A DNA stretch of 64,000 nucleotides from Lentzea californiensis (lineage in GTDB: Bacteria; Actinomycetota; Actinomycetes; Mycobacteriales; Pseudonocardiaceae). The position numbers and the translations under genes are program-made. Of the stretch, positions 8,462 through 18,760 are shown in pieces. The first letter of the stretch is position 1. Each line of letters starts with the position of its first letter. The DNA lies in assembly GCF_024648825.1 (NCBI RefSeq), contig NZ_JANBBE010000003.1:186001-250000 (forward strand), written 5' to 3'. Below the pieces are notes generated by a model. The model had not been told where the DNA came from. It worked only from the letters and a program-made list of their open reading frames with translations, and searched no databases.

Positions 8462-8638
8462 GGCATGGCCCGCCTGCCGTGGGGCGACAGGTCCGAGGCA
8501 CCTCGTAAGCGTCCTGGCACAAGCGGAATATAACCGCGTGGCCAAGCCTTCGGGGTGACCGACATCGGCCGGTAGAGGTCTGGACCATTTCGTGCTTCAA
8601 TGACAGCGGGTCGCCGCCTGTAAGCGAAAGGTGAGCGA

Positions 8639-9682
8639 ATGTCCGCCCGCTTGTTGCCGAGGGCACTGACAGCCCTGCTTCTGCTCATGAGCACGATGCT
8701 CGTCCCGTCCACCGCCCAGGCGGCCGACACGTGCGCGCTCAAACCCCGTCCCGCGGGCAAAGTCCTGCACGGGTACTGGGAGAACTGGGACGGCGCCTCC
8801 AACGGGGTGCACCCGCCGTTCGGCTGGACCCCGATCACCGACAGCCGCATCAAGCAGCACGGCTACAACGTGATCAACGCGGCGTTCCCCGTGATCCGCT
8901 CCGACGGCACCGTGCTGTGGGAGGACGGCATGGACGCCGGGGTGAAGGTCGCGACGCCCGCCGAGATGTGTGCGGCGAAGGACGCCGGGGCCACGATCCT
9001 GCTGTCGATCGGTGGCGCGGCGGCGGGCATCGACCTGAGTTCGGCCGCGGTGGCCGATCGGTTCGTCGCCACCGTGGTGCCGATCCTGAAGAGGTACAAC
9101 TTCGACGGGATCGACATCGACATCGAGACCGGTCTGGTCGGCAGCGGCACCATCACCCAGTTGTCGGCGTCGCAGGCGAACCTCGTTCGCATCATCGACG
9201 GTGTGCTGGCGGCGATGCCGGCCGGGTTCGGGCTCACCATGGCGCCGGAGACCGCGTACGTGACGGGCGGCAGTGTCGCGTACGGCTCGATCTGGGGTGC
9301 TTATCTGCCGATCATCAAGAAGTACGCGGACAACGGTCGTCTGTGGTGGCTGAACATGCAGTACTACAACGGATCGATGTACGGCTGTGCCGGTGACAGC
9401 TACTCGGCCGGGACCGTGCAGGGGTTCGTGGCGCAGACGCAGTGCCTGAACAAGGGACTGGTCGTGCAGGGCACCACGATCAAGGTGCCCTACGACAAGC
9501 AGGTTCCCGGCCTGCCCGCGCAACCCGGTGCCGGCGGCGGTTACATGAACCCCACGCTGGTCGGACAGGCGTGGAACAACTTCGGCGGGCAGCTCAAGGG
9601 GCTCATGACCTGGTCCATCAACTGGGACGGCTCGAAGAACTGGACGTTCGGCGACAAGGTGAAGTCGTTGCAGGGACGCTAG
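8639..9682 (+). CDS. Secreted GH18 chitinase
   Basis: A 347-residue glycoside hydrolase family 18 enzyme that hydrolyses beta-1,4 chitin outside the cell. A Sec signal peptide ends at AQA (residues 26-28). The conserved LLSIGG strand (121-126) and the catalytic DxxDxDxE motif DGIDIDIE (156-163) are intact, with Glu163 as proton donor. The C-terminal WSINWD motif is also present. There is no carbohydrate-binding or fibronectin module, so it is a minimal catalytic domain like Streptomyces ChiC/ChiD cores. AAAGGTGAG precedes ATG 8639. Its stop shares the CTAG tetranucleotide with the convergent gene. Confidence 0.93.
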   Translation: MSARLLPRALTALLLLMSTMLVPSTAQAADTCALKPRPAGKVLHGYWENWDGASNGVHPPFGWTPITDSRIKQHGYNVINAAFPVIRSDGTVLWEDGMDAGVKVATPAEMCAAKDAGATILLSIGGAAAGIDLSSAAVADRFVATVVPILKRYNFDGIDIDIETGLVGSGTITQLSASQANLVRIIDGVLAAMPAGFGLTMAPETAYVTGGSVAYGSIWGAYLPIIKKYADNGRLWWLNMQYYNGSMYGCAGDSYSAGTVQGFVAQTQCLNKGLVVQGTTIKVPYDKQVPGLPAQPGAGGGYMNPTLVGQAWNNFGGQLKGLMTWSINWDGSKNWTFGDKVKSLQGR

Positions 9683-10065
9683 AGCACGATGGTGTTCTGC
9701 CCGGCGGCGATGCGCCACGCCCCGTCCTCTTTGGACAGGACGTACAGCGGTGAACCCTCGTTCTGGTCGAGGATCGGGGTGCCGTCGGGCCGGACGGGAC
9801 GCTGGCGGATCTTGACGGCCGCCACGTCGGGCCGGATGAAGAGCACGTGCGCCACTTCGTACGTGGCGGTCGCCTCCTTCGCCGCGCCGGGCAGGACCTG
9901 GCGGGTGAAGGAGGCGATCTCGTCACGGCCGGTGAGCCGCTTGCCGTGCGCGGTCGTCCAGATGGCGTCGGAGCGGAAGAGGCCGATGAACTCCTCGGGG
10001 AGCTCGTTCTGCTGCGAGTGCTGGACGGTGGCGACGAGTTTCTCGATCTCTGCGATGTCGGTCAT
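9679..10065 (-). CDS. SnoaL-like/SgcJ-family polyketide-cyclase-fold protein
   Basis: A 128-residue protein (ATG 10063-10065; a TTG two codons upstream is also possible). It has the NTF2-like pattern LVATVQHSQQNELPEEFIGL followed by FRSDAIWTTAHGKRLTGRDEI, with VYVLSKEDGAWRIAAGQNTIV at the end. This fits the SgcJ/EcaC/DUF4440 group, whose members are small cytoplasmic proteins of unknown catalytic role. No active-site assignment is possible. It converges on the chitinase, and the two TAG stops overlap in one CTAG (9679-9682). Confidence 0.8.
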   Translation of the reverse strand: MTDIAEIEKLVATVQHSQQNELPEEFIGLFRSDAIWTTAHGKRLTGRDEIASFTRQVLPGAAKEATATYEVAHVLFIRPDVAAVKIRQRPVRPDGTPILDQNEGSPLYVLSKEDGAWRIAAGQNTIVL

Positions 10066-10113
10066 GGTCAAGATCGTCGTACCTCGACCATGCTGGAGGT
10101 CAAGCCTTTCGGT

Positions 10114-11385
10114 TCACTGGCGGGGTGCGACCCGCGACTCGTAGGGCTTCGGCTGGTACCACGGGTTGTAGAAGCAGCCCGTGCCGTACTTCTTGTCATG
10201 ACCGGGGCATGCGTAGGAGATCAGGAACGGGTTGGAGCGCACCCCGAACTTCTCCCAGACAGACAGGGACTGCATGGCCGCGGCGTACTCGGAGTCGCTG
10301 AACGCGCTGTGCGTCGCCTCGGTCGTGAAGGTCTGCACGAGGTTGTACCAGCGGCCGGCCTTCCTCACGACGTCGCGATAAGCCGACTCGTGCTCGACGA
10401 ACGCGGTCGGATCGCCGATCGCGTGCACCGACAGGACCGGGATGTCGATCTTGCCGGTGAGGTCGCTGTCGTAGGCCAGTTCGGCGCGGGCCGCCGGGTC
10501 GGCGGCGAAGCGTTCGACACCGGCGTTCAGCGCCGCGTCGTCGTGCGAACCCTTGTACACCACACCCGTGTTGCTCCACGGGTTCCGGTCGCCCAGGCGG
10601 TTGTGCACGATGTCGCGGAACGTGAACGTCGCGAAGTTCAGGTGCGAGTTCAGCGTCTCCTCGGGAATCTTCGTGACCGTGAGGACGTCGTTGAGCTTCT
10701 GCTGCTGCTCGGGCGTGCGACTGCCCGCCACGCCAAGGCATTCCTCGATCCGGCCGCGCAGACCGGCGGTCGTCATCGTGGAGCCGGGACGCAGGCCCTG
10801 CCACAGCGGGTACTGCACCTCGGACGGCCTCGGGTGGTTGCCGCAGTAGTACTGGTAGACCACGCGCAGGTCGACGCGGTAGTCGTAGCCGCGCGTGCCA
10901 CCGGCCATGACGCCGCTCGTGAGCAGCGCCGCGTCATAACCCTTGTACAGCTCGATGGTCTTGGCCGCGACGTTGCCGCCCCACGACTGCCCGTGGAGGT
11001 ACACCTTGTGCGGCTTGAGCATCCCGGCGACCATCCTGCGCAGGTTGTCGGTGTCCTCCGCCGCCATCCGCGTGCCGTACCCGCCGCGCCGGTACGAGGT
11101 GCCGGCCCACGCGTAGCCCTCCTCGACCATGACCGACCAGCGGTTCAGGTCGTCGCGCGTGCGCTCCGGCGTGGGATCGCCGAGGTCGGGGCCGCCGTGC
11201 GAGTGCACGACGAGCGTCTTGTTCCACTTCTTCGGCACGGCGATCGTGTAGTACGCGCCGTTCGGGTCCCGGCCTTCGTAGCAGGTGGTGCCGGCGGGGA
11301 CGTTCTCCGGGCACGGTGCTGTGGGAGGCAGGTGCACCGGCGACGTGAGACTCGCGGTGAGTGCGAATGCCAGCAGGACGTTCAT
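10114..11385 (-). CDS. Secreted alpha/beta hydrolase
   Basis: About 423 residues from ATG 11383-11385, with a signal peptide (MNVLLAFALTASLTSPV). The mature protein shows the alpha/beta-hydrolase order: oxyanion region VVHSHGGPDLGD, nucleophile elbow GQSWGG (Ser nucleophile), an acid in the DIPVLSVHAIGDPTAF strand and a terminal His in EATHSAF. Several cysteines (for example TAPCPEN, GTTCYEG and YACPGHD) suit an exported protein. It could be an esterase or a peptidase; the sequence does not decide. It stands alone, 48 bp from the SnoaL-like gene on the same strand. Confidence 0.8.
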   Translation of the reverse strand: MNVLLAFALTASLTSPVHLPPTAPCPENVPAGTTCYEGRDPNGAYYTIAVPKKWNKTLVVHSHGGPDLGDPTPERTRDDLNRWSVMVEEGYAWAGTSYRRGGYGTRMAAEDTDNLRRMVAGMLKPHKVYLHGQSWGGNVAAKTIELYKGYDAALLTSGVMAGGTRGYDYRVDLRVVYQYYCGNHPRPSEVQYPLWQGLRPGSTMTTAGLRGRIEECLGVAGSRTPEQQQKLNDVLTVTKIPEETLNSHLNFATFTFRDIVHNRLGDRNPWSNTGVVYKGSHDDAALNAGVERFAADPAARAELAYDSDLTGKIDIPVLSVHAIGDPTAFVEHESAYRDVVRKAGRWYNLVQTFTTEATHSAFSDSEYAAAMQSLSVWEKFGVRSNPFLISYACPGHDKKYGTGCFYNPWYQPKPYESRVAPRQ

Positions 11386-11454
11386 GGCGGGAATCGTGAG
11401 TCCAGCTCGACAAGTGGTCCAGTTCACTCGCACAAACTTGGGATTTCCCTGACG

Positions 11455-12297
11455 TTACGATCGTGGTCCGTTGCGGTAGCGGATGCTGTTGAGCACGTGA
11501 CGTGCCCACGCGTGGTCGGCCGGGTCGTCGTGCACGCACGTCACGACGACCATCTCGCCGAACCGCGCGACGTGGCCGTGGAACTCGTGCTGGCCCGAGG
11601 CGGAGGTGAGCCACAGCGCGTGCCGCAACTCGACACCATCGCGTTCTTGGAACCGCTGCTCCTCCGGAACGTCCGGCGCGCCTTCCAGAGCCAGCTCCAG
11701 GAACCGCTCGGCGGTCGTGCCCTGAGCCCGGCGGACGTCGACGAACACGGCGCGACCGGGCCCGGCGAACCGCAGACCCTCCTCCAGCACGTACGGGGTG
11801 AGGCCCGCGGTGCGCTCGATGCTCCACCGGCCGGGCAGCTTCTGCTGGATCGAGACGGGCAGTTCGACCAGGTATCCGCTGAGCACCTCGTCGCGGTCCC
11901 AGACCTTCCCGAGCAACGGGTGCTGGACGTACTCCGGCAGGTCGCCGGGCTCACGGACCTCGGCGGCGACCTCCACGCCGCGCAGGCCGTCCCACGGCTT
12001 GATGTCGTGCGCGAACGTGCCGGTGAACTTCAGCGAGTCGTAGCCGGGGCCGTCCCACGAGTCGGCCGCGTGCAGGGCGTCCTGCCGGTCGACGCGCATC
12101 CAGGCGCCGAACCACAGCTCGAGGTCGCCGGTCATCTCGACGAGCAGCACGCACCGGACGTACGCGGCGTCGTCGGTCAGGAGCACGTTGCCGCGGGCCA
12201 GGAGCGTGGGGGCGCGTACGCCGGGCGGCAGGCCCAGGTCCAGGTCGATGGCGCCCGAGTCGTCGAGCTCGGTGCCGCAGCAGTCGCAGGCCGTCAC
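11455..12297 (-). CDS. DUF2199 domain protein, second of a coupled pair
   Basis: A 280-residue protein from GTG 12295-12297. The N-terminus has a cysteine knuckle (TACDCCG), then the DUF2199-like stretch YVRCVLLVEMTGDLELWFGAWMRV and HPLLGKVWDRDEV. A C-terminal domain ends FGEMVVVTCVHDDPADHAWARHVLNSIRY. Function is unknown. The start overlaps the stop of the paralogue upstream (GTGA), so the two are translated together. The conserved C-terminal half, with a shared WAxHVLNSxRY end, is not explained by DUF2199 alone. Confidence 0.7.
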   Translation of the reverse strand: MTACDCCGTELDDSGAIDLDLGLPPGVRAPTLLARGNVLLTDDAAYVRCVLLVEMTGDLELWFGAWMRVDRQDALHAADSWDGPGYDSLKFTGTFAHDIKPWDGLRGVEVAAEVREPGDLPEYVQHPLLGKVWDRDEVLSGYLVELPVSIQQKLPGRWSIERTAGLTPYVLEEGLRFAGPGRAVFVDVRRAQGTTAERFLELALEGAPDVPEEQRFQERDGVELRHALWLTSASGQHEFHGHVARFGEMVVVTCVHDDPADHAWARHVLNSIRYRNGPRS

Positions 12298-13148
12298 CCG
12301 ATGTACCGGACGCTGTTGAGCACGTGCTGCGCCCACGCCCTGTCGACCGGATAGCGGTGCACGCAGCGCACGGAGATCATCGTGCCGGGACGGACGACGT
12401 GCGCGTGGAACACCTGTTCCTCGTGACCGTCGATCACCTCGCTGAGCCAGAACGCGTGACGCAGTTCCGGGCCGTCGTGCTGGACGGAGTGCTCGGCGCT
12501 CGCGGGGTAGCCGTCGAGGACCGCGCCGAGGAAGTCGCTCACGCTGCCGCCGGTGAGGTCGGCGTAGACGTCGAGCGCCACCCGGCGGTCCGGGCTCGTG
12601 AACCTGACCGTGCGGCCGTCGACGACGCAGCGCATGCCCTCGGTGCGTTCGATGGTCCAGACCTCGCCGAGGGTCTCGCGGACCGGCACGGGCAACGGGT
12701 GCCGGATGCGGCACAGCACCTCGTCCCGGTCCCATTCGCGCTCCAGCAACGGGTGCGAGGTGAAGTACGGCAGCTCGTCGGTGTTGAGCACCGTGGCCTC
12801 GACCGGCACCCCGAGCACGTCCCACGGCTTGATGACGTTCGCGAACTTTCCGGTGATACGCAGGTTCGCGTACTGCTCGTCGTTGTCCCACACGGCGTGG
12901 GCGTACATCGCGTCGACCTTGCTGATCTGCGTCCACGCGCCGAACACGATCTCGGTTCCGCCGGTCAGCCGAACCGGGAGCAGGCAACGGATGTAGGAGT
13001 CACCGTCCGGTCCGACGAGCAGCCCGCCCGTGGGCGCGCCGAGCCGCTCGCCGGGCACCCCGAGCAGGCGCTCCGGACGGTTGAGCCGGTAGTCGATGCG
13101 GTCCGTAGAGGTGATCTCGGCTCCGCAGCATCCGCATTGGACGGTCAT
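12294..13148 (-). CDS. DUF2199 domain protein, first of a coupled pair
   Basis: A 284-residue paralogue of the next gene. It has the same order of parts: a Cys knuckle (QCGCCGAE, Cys5, 7 and 8), YIRCLLPVRLTGGTEIVFGAWTQIS, FANVIKPWDVLGVPVEATVL, HPLLEREWDRDEV, and a C-terminal MISVRCVHRYPVDRAWAQHVLNSVRYIG. The N-terminal half matches DUF2199; the rest is conserved between the two copies only as far as seen here. ATG 13146-13148 lies inside a 12-bp palindrome (CATGCGCGCATG, 13146-13157). The Cys knuckle may bind zinc. No partner genes reveal the role. Confidence 0.75.
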   Translation of the reverse strand: MTVQCGCCGAEITSTDRIDYRLNRPERLLGVPGERLGAPTGGLLVGPDGDSYIRCLLPVRLTGGTEIVFGAWTQISKVDAMYAHAVWDNDEQYANLRITGKFANVIKPWDVLGVPVEATVLNTDELPYFTSHPLLEREWDRDEVLCRIRHPLPVPVRETLGEVWTIERTEGMRCVVDGRTVRFTSPDRRVALDVYADLTGGSVSDFLGAVLDGYPASAEHSVQHDGPELRHAFWLSEVIDGHEEQVFHAHVVRPGTMISVRCVHRYPVDRAWAQHVLNSVRYIG

Positions 13149-13185
13149 GCGCGCATGGTAGTGGTGCGACCACTGACGTCACCGG

Positions 13186-13550
13186 TTAGCGGTCGCCGCC
13201 CTGCAACTCCCCGTCCGTCAGCAGCCGGGAGCGCACCAGAAAACGTATTCCAAGCGGTGCCTCCAGCGAGAAACCGCTCCCACGGCCGGGCACCACGTCG
13301 ATCGTCAGGTGCGTGTGGCTCCAGTACTCGAACTGCGCCGCGGACATCCACACAGGAATGACGAAGTCGTCCACCGCGAGGTCGCCGAGGTGCACGTCGG
13401 ACGAACCGGTGCGGAACTCCCCGGCCAGGTAGCACATCGGGGCCGAGCCGTCGCAGCAGCCGCCGGACTGGTGGAACATCAGGTCGCCGTGGTCGGCCCG
13501 GAGGCCGCGGAGCACGTCCGCGGCCTCCGGCGTCAGCGCGACGCGGGGCA

Positions 13551-13551
<1 letters not shown>
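13186..13551 (-). CDS. DUF779 protein associated with aldehyde dehydrogenase
   Basis: A 121-residue protein of the DUF779 family. It shows GDLMFHQSGGCCDGSAPMCY, a cysteine- and histidine-rich block (GGCCDGSxPMC) diagnostic of the family, then VHLGDLAVDDFVIPVWMS, and ends in GSGFSLEAPLGIRFLVRSR. DUF779 genes are regularly found beside acetaldehyde dehydrogenases, as here. The ATG (13549-13551) overlaps the dehydrogenase stop by one base (TGATG), so it is coupled. The role is unknown; a metal-binding accessory function is plausible. Confidence 0.9.
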
Positions 13552-15074
<1,523 letters not shown>

Positions 15075-15121
15075 CTGGGGCCTCCCGCGTCGTTGCGAAC
15101 AGGCGGCGAACGTAGAACCGT

Positions 15122-15140
15122 CAACGTTTCACCCACGTTG
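15122..15140. promoter_or_regulatory. Dyad in the ALDH/regulator divergent promoter region
   Basis: The 126-bp gap between the divergent starts at 15074 and 15201 contains CAACGT (15122-15127) and ACGTTG (15135-15140), inverted around a 7-bp spacer. Two further AACG-type half sites lie to its left. It is a candidate binding site for the GAF regulator. No -10/-35 pair is clear enough to call. Confidence 0.45.
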
Positions 15141-15200
15141 CATCCGAACGGAGTAGCCGCGGGCTTGCTCCGGTGGCAACGCGCCCTGCATCCTGGAGCA

Positions 15201-16325
15201 ATGGACCCCGGCGAACTGGGTGCCGCCCGGCCGGTGATCTTCGAGTCGTGGCGGCGGTCCCTCGACGCGCGCATCGACCCCGACCGCCACGAGGCGCCGG
15301 TCGTGTACGGGCCGGACGAGGTCGCCGATCTGAGGGGCGCGCACCCGCTGGCCGCGACCGTCCCGCTGCTCACGCACACGCTGTCGATGGACGACACGAT
15401 CATGATCGTCACCGATACCCGCGGTCACATCCTGTGGTGCGAGGGCGACAACCAGGTCCGGCACAAGGCCGAACGCGTCCACCTCACCGAGGGGTCGCGC
15501 TGGAGCGAGGACGTCATCGGCACGAACGCGATGGGCACCGCGCTGGTGACCGGCAGGTCCGTCACCGTCCACTCCCGCGAACACCTCGTGCGCACCTACC
15601 ACGGCTGGACGTGCGCGGCGAGCCCGATCCACGACCCCCACACGGGGTTGCTGCTGGGGGTCATCGACGTCAGCGGGCCGTTGAAGACGATGCACCCGGC
15701 CGTCGCGCAGCTCGTGTCCGCGGCCGCCCGGCTGGCCGAGCACCACCTGCAGCGGTTCGCACCGCGTCAGCACGTGCTGACGCTGAACTTCCTCGGCGGG
15801 GTGCACGCCGGCCTCGACGGACGGCCGCTGGCGCTGACGTTGCGCAACGCGGAGGTCCTGACGGCGCTGGCCCTGCACCCCAAGGGTCTGACGGCGGAAC
15901 AACTCGCGTTGTTGCTCTATGGTGAACGTGGGAACCCGACCACGGTCCGCGCGGAGCTGCACAGGCTGCGTGCGCAGCTCGGTGGTGTCCTGCTGACGAG
16001 GCCGTACCGGCTCGATGCGGTGGTGCGCGGCGACTTCCTGGACGTGCGGACGGCTCTGAGGTCCGGCGACGCGGGCAAGGCGACCCGGCACTACCACGGT
16101 GATCTGCTACCCCGTTCGGACGCGCCGGTCATCCGCGAGGAGCGGGTCGACCTCGCCGCCGCGGTGCGCAAGGGCGTGCTGGAGCGGGGAGATCTCGACG
16201 CGTTGCTGTCGTTCGCGGACAACGGTGACGACGCCGAGGTGCTCGAGCGCCTGCACCTGCTGCTCCCGGCCACCGATCCTCGTCACGCTCTCGTCTCCTC
16301 GCGCCTGCGAAGGGCGCTGGAATAG
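15201..16325 (+). CDS. GAF-domain transcriptional regulator (AcoR-like without AAA+ domain)
   Basis: A 374-residue protein. The N-terminus has the ESWRRS motif of AcoR-type regulators, then a GAF sensor (about residues 60-180, with WSEDVIGTNAMGTALVTGRS and GWTCAASPIHDPHTGLLLGVIDVSG). The C-terminus has a winged-helix-like segment (ALHPKGLTAEQLALLLYGER and TTVRAELHRLRAQLGG). The sigma-54 AAA+ domain of true AcoR is absent, as in most actinobacterial relatives. ATG 15201 follows TGGAG; the frame is open further upstream, but there it overlaps the ALDH gene antisense. It probably senses an aldehyde or alcohol signal and controls the divergent ALDH-DUF779 operon. Confidence 0.85.
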   Translation: MDPGELGAARPVIFESWRRSLDARIDPDRHEAPVVYGPDEVADLRGAHPLAATVPLLTHTLSMDDTIMIVTDTRGHILWCEGDNQVRHKAERVHLTEGSRWSEDVIGTNAMGTALVTGRSVTVHSREHLVRTYHGWTCAASPIHDPHTGLLLGVIDVSGPLKTMHPAVAQLVSAAARLAEHHLQRFAPRQHVLTLNFLGGVHAGLDGRPLALTLRNAEVLTALALHPKGLTAEQLALLLYGERGNPTTVRAELHRLRAQLGGVLLTRPYRLDAVVRGDFLDVRTALRSGDAGKATRHYHGDLLPRSDAPVIREERVDLAAAVRKGVLERGDLDALLSFADNGDDAEVLERLHLLLPATDPRHALVSSRLRRALE

Positions 16326-16350
16326 GCTTTCCCGCCAGGGGAGGGCAAAA

Positions 16351-17100
16351 GTGAAGCAGTGCATCAACTGCATGACCCGGTTGCCGCGCAAGGAGGTCAC
16401 CGAGGTCGCGTGGTGCGGTTTGTGCGCGCCGTGCCTGCAGGTCGTGTCGGACCAGATGAAGGTGCTGCACGACCGGCCCGGTGGCGCGCCCGTGCAGATC
16501 CAGCAGTGCGGCTGGTGCGGTGTCGCGCGTTCGTGCGGCGTCGGCTGGCGCACGAGGTGCCTGGTGTGCCTGGACGACAGGTCCGTGCCGGACCCGGCGG
16601 TGCAGAAGATCGCGCACCGGCTGGAGCTCGACGGCACCTGGCGGGAGAACTCGGAGTTCATCGCCGCGACGACGGTGAAGGTCCGGCTCGCCAAGTACTT
16701 CCAGCCCGGCTGGACCGTCCTCGCGACGGACGTGCACGGGCTGCCGTGGACCGGGTACCGGTGGCTGACCAAGTCGCACGGCACGTGGGGCCGCGACGAC
16801 GAGACCGGCGAGGTGCGGCAGCTCAAGCGCGTGCGCGGCGAGGAGGACATGCTCTACCTCGTGCGGTACGGGACGGTGCTCAAGTTCGGCCGCGGGACCG
16901 CGGACCGGGTGAGCGCGCACGTCGCCCAGGGCGCGGTGCCGGTCATCGTGCTCTCCGCCCCGAGCCAGCAGGTCGTCGTGGCCAGGGACCGGCTCAGGCG
17001 GCTGCACCGCGGCGAGATGGTGTCACAGCGGACGCCGGTCGACCTGTTCGCGGTGCTGCCCGACGGGCTCGACGTCACCGATCGGTTCCCCCGGAGTTGA
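16351..17100 (+). CDS. Zinc-ribbon protein with GIY-YIG-like domain
   Basis: A 249-residue protein from GTG 16351 after a strong GGGGAGGG site. The N-terminus has four paired-cysteine knuckles (Cys4/7, 22/25/28, 53/56, 70/73), enough for two zinc ribbons or treble clefs. A middle region (residues 95-160) has no recognised fold. The C-terminal part, LYLVRYGTVLKFGRGTADRV and SAHVAQGAVPVIVL, has the strand, K-x-G and Arg spacing of GIY-YIG nuclease-like domains. The zinc-binding reading is direct; the GIY-YIG assignment is tentative. It may act on nucleic acid. It follows the GAF regulator gene by 25 bp. Confidence 0.6.
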   Translation: MKQCINCMTRLPRKEVTEVAWCGLCAPCLQVVSDQMKVLHDRPGGAPVQIQQCGWCGVARSCGVGWRTRCLVCLDDRSVPDPAVQKIAHRLELDGTWRENSEFIAATTVKVRLAKYFQPGWTVLATDVHGLPWTGYRWLTKSHGTWGRDDETGEVRQLKRVRGEEDMLYLVRYGTVLKFGRGTADRVSAHVAQGAVPVIVLSAPSQQVVVARDRLRRLHRGEMVSQRTPVDLFAVLPDGLDVTDRFPRS

Positions 17101-17119
17101 TCGCGGGTAGTCCTCCACC

Positions 17120-17977
17120 ATGGACGACGTCGTGGTGGTCGGGCAGGTGGGACGGGACCTGGTCCTCGTCGTGGACGAGGTGCCGGAGGCCGGCGGCACC
17201 ACACCCGTGCGGGAGCGCCGGGAGGTGCTGGGCGGCAAGGGCGCGAACATCGCGGTCGGGCTGGCCCAACTGGGTGCCCCGGTCGCGCTCGTCGGCGTGG
17301 TCGGGGACGACGACGTGGGCGCCCGCCTGATCGCGCGGGCCGGGGCGGACGGGATCGCCACCGATGCCGTGGTGCGGCGGCCCGAGTGCGCCACCGCGCT
17401 GTTCGTGGACGTGGTCGCCGACGGGTGGCGGTACCTGGAGGACGTTCCGGACGCCGCGCTGCTGCGCGAGGAGGACCTGCCGATCGAGGTCATCGCACGT
17501 GCGGGCACCGTGGTGCTGCAGCTGCAGCAACCGCCCGAGGTGGCTCTCAAGGCGGCACGGGCGGCATCGGGGCGCGTCGTGCTCGACGGCGCACCCGAAC
17601 GGCTGCGAGACGAACTGCTGGCGTGCGCCGACGTGGTGCGCGCGGACCACCGCGAGGCCGAGCAGCTGACCGGCCGGAAGATCACGAGCGCGGACGACGC
17701 GCTGGGCGCGGCCCGCGAGCTGATGCCGAAGGAGCTCGTGGCGTTCGCCGTGGACGGTGTGGGCAACGTGTTCGTGTGGGACGGCGGCGAGTTGGTCGTG
17801 CCGCTCGGGGACGTGGAGGTCGTGGACACGACCGGCGGCGGTGACGCGTTCGTGGCGGGGCTGACGTTCGCCCTTACGCGTGGAGACGGCCCCGAGCAGG
17901 CGGCGAGGCTCGCCGTCGAGGCCTCCGGGGCCACGGTGACGCATCCCGGGGGCCGGCCGAACCTCACTGCGAGCTGA
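17120..17977 (+). CDS. PfkB-family carbohydrate (ribokinase-like) kinase
   Basis: A 285-residue sugar or nucleoside kinase of the PfkB family. The N-terminal signature GGKGANIAVGLAQLG and the C-terminal signature VVDTTGGGDAFVAGL, with its catalytic Asp, are both intact; GDVDD-like linker residues bind ATP. It phosphorylates a sugar hydroxyl in the cytoplasm. Length is at the short end for ribokinases, and there is no neighbouring transporter, so the substrate cannot be assigned. ATG 17120 is 19 bp after the zinc-ribbon gene, probably in the same transcript. Confidence 0.9.
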   Translation: MDDVVVVGQVGRDLVLVVDEVPEAGGTTPVRERREVLGGKGANIAVGLAQLGAPVALVGVVGDDDVGARLIARAGADGIATDAVVRRPECATALFVDVVADGWRYLEDVPDAALLREEDLPIEVIARAGTVVLQLQQPPEVALKAARAASGRVVLDGAPERLRDELLACADVVRADHREAEQLTGRKITSADDALGAARELMPKELVAFAVDGVGNVFVWDGGELVVPLGDVEVVDTTGGGDAFVAGLTFALTRGDGPEQAARLAVEASGATVTHPGGRPNLTAS

Positions 17978-18022
17978 TCAGGCGGGTTATCGTTGAGCCG
18001 TCAACCGAGGGGAGGGGTTCGC

Positions 18023-18760
18023 GTGCGAGTGCTCGCCGTAGTGCTGTTGTTGCTGCTCTCCGCCACGCCCGCGCACGCCGCGACAGGTACGTACGTGCGC
18101 CTCGGGCACTTCTCGATGGACCAGGCGCGCGTCGACGGCACGCTCGACGGGGTCAAGCTCGGCACCCTCGACTACGCCCAGCTCTACGACTACCGCCGCA
18201 TCGAGCCGGGGGAGCACGTCGTCGAGTTCCGCATGGCCGAGCCGGGCAGCCCGCTGCTGCGGTCGGTGTCGATGCGGGCGGAGACCGGGAAGACCTACAC
18301 GGTCATCGACATCGCCTCCTCGATGAAGGTGCTCGAGGACGACATCACCCTGCCGCCGGACGGCCAGGCGCGGCTGCGCGTGATCAACGCCGGTGACGCC
18401 GCGATGGACCTGGTGCGCGGCGGCGCGGCCGTGCATCGGGGCGTGCAGGCGTACTCCACGACCGGCTACGTCCTGCTGGCACCCGGCTCGGACGGGCTGC
18501 AGGTGGTGCCGCGCGGCAAGGACTCGACGACGCTGGAGGCCGCGATCGAACCCGGCGGCGTCTACACGCTGCTGGTCAACGCGCGGCGGATCGAGCTGCG
18601 GACCGACGCCAAGGGCGCCGAGGTCGTGCCCGGCGGCGGGCAGGAGACCGGGTTCGGCGGCATGGCGGGCGGCTGGGACTGGCTCACCGCCCTGGTGATC
18701 ACGCTCATCGTGGGCGTGGCGATGTACTCGGTGCGCGGCCGGCTGTTCCGGTTCGGCTGA
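18023..18760 (+). CDS. DUF4397 surface protein, probable sortase substrate
   Basis: A 245-residue exported protein. From GTG 18023, after a GGGAGGGG site, it has a signal peptide ending THAA-like (SATPAHAATG), then a DUF4397 domain (TYVRLGHFSMDQARVDGTLD and VRVINAGDAAMDLV). The tail reads GGGQETGFGGM, a hydrophobic helix (WLTALVITLIVGVAM) and positive charges (RGRLFRF). That tripartite tail looks like a sortase-sorting or anchor signal, though without a classical LPxTG. The sortase gene begins within its stop codon, so the pair is coupled and the sortase probably processes this protein. Confidence 0.85.
   Translation: MRVLAVVLLLLLSATPAHAATGTYVRLGHFSMDQARVDGTLDGVKLGTLDYAQLYDYRRIEPGEHVVEFRMAEPGSPLLRSVSMRAETGKTYTVIDIASSMKVLEDDITLPPDGQARLRVINAGDAAMDLVRGGAAVHRGVQAYSTTGYVLLAPGSDGLQVVPRGKDSTTLEAAIEPGGVYTLLVNARRIELRTDAKGAEVVPGGGQETGFGGMAGGWDWLTALVITLIVGVAMYSVRGRLFRFG

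Noticed and set aside
9847-12354. An 835-codon plus-strand frame across the hydrolase and DUF2199 genes
   Set aside because: Antisense shadow with no ribosome site or domain; three real genes on the other strand cover it.
11455-12987. A 510-codon reading on the minus strand
   Set aside because: Only the part from GTG 12297 is a gene; upstream it is an out-of-frame shadow of the first DUF2199 gene.
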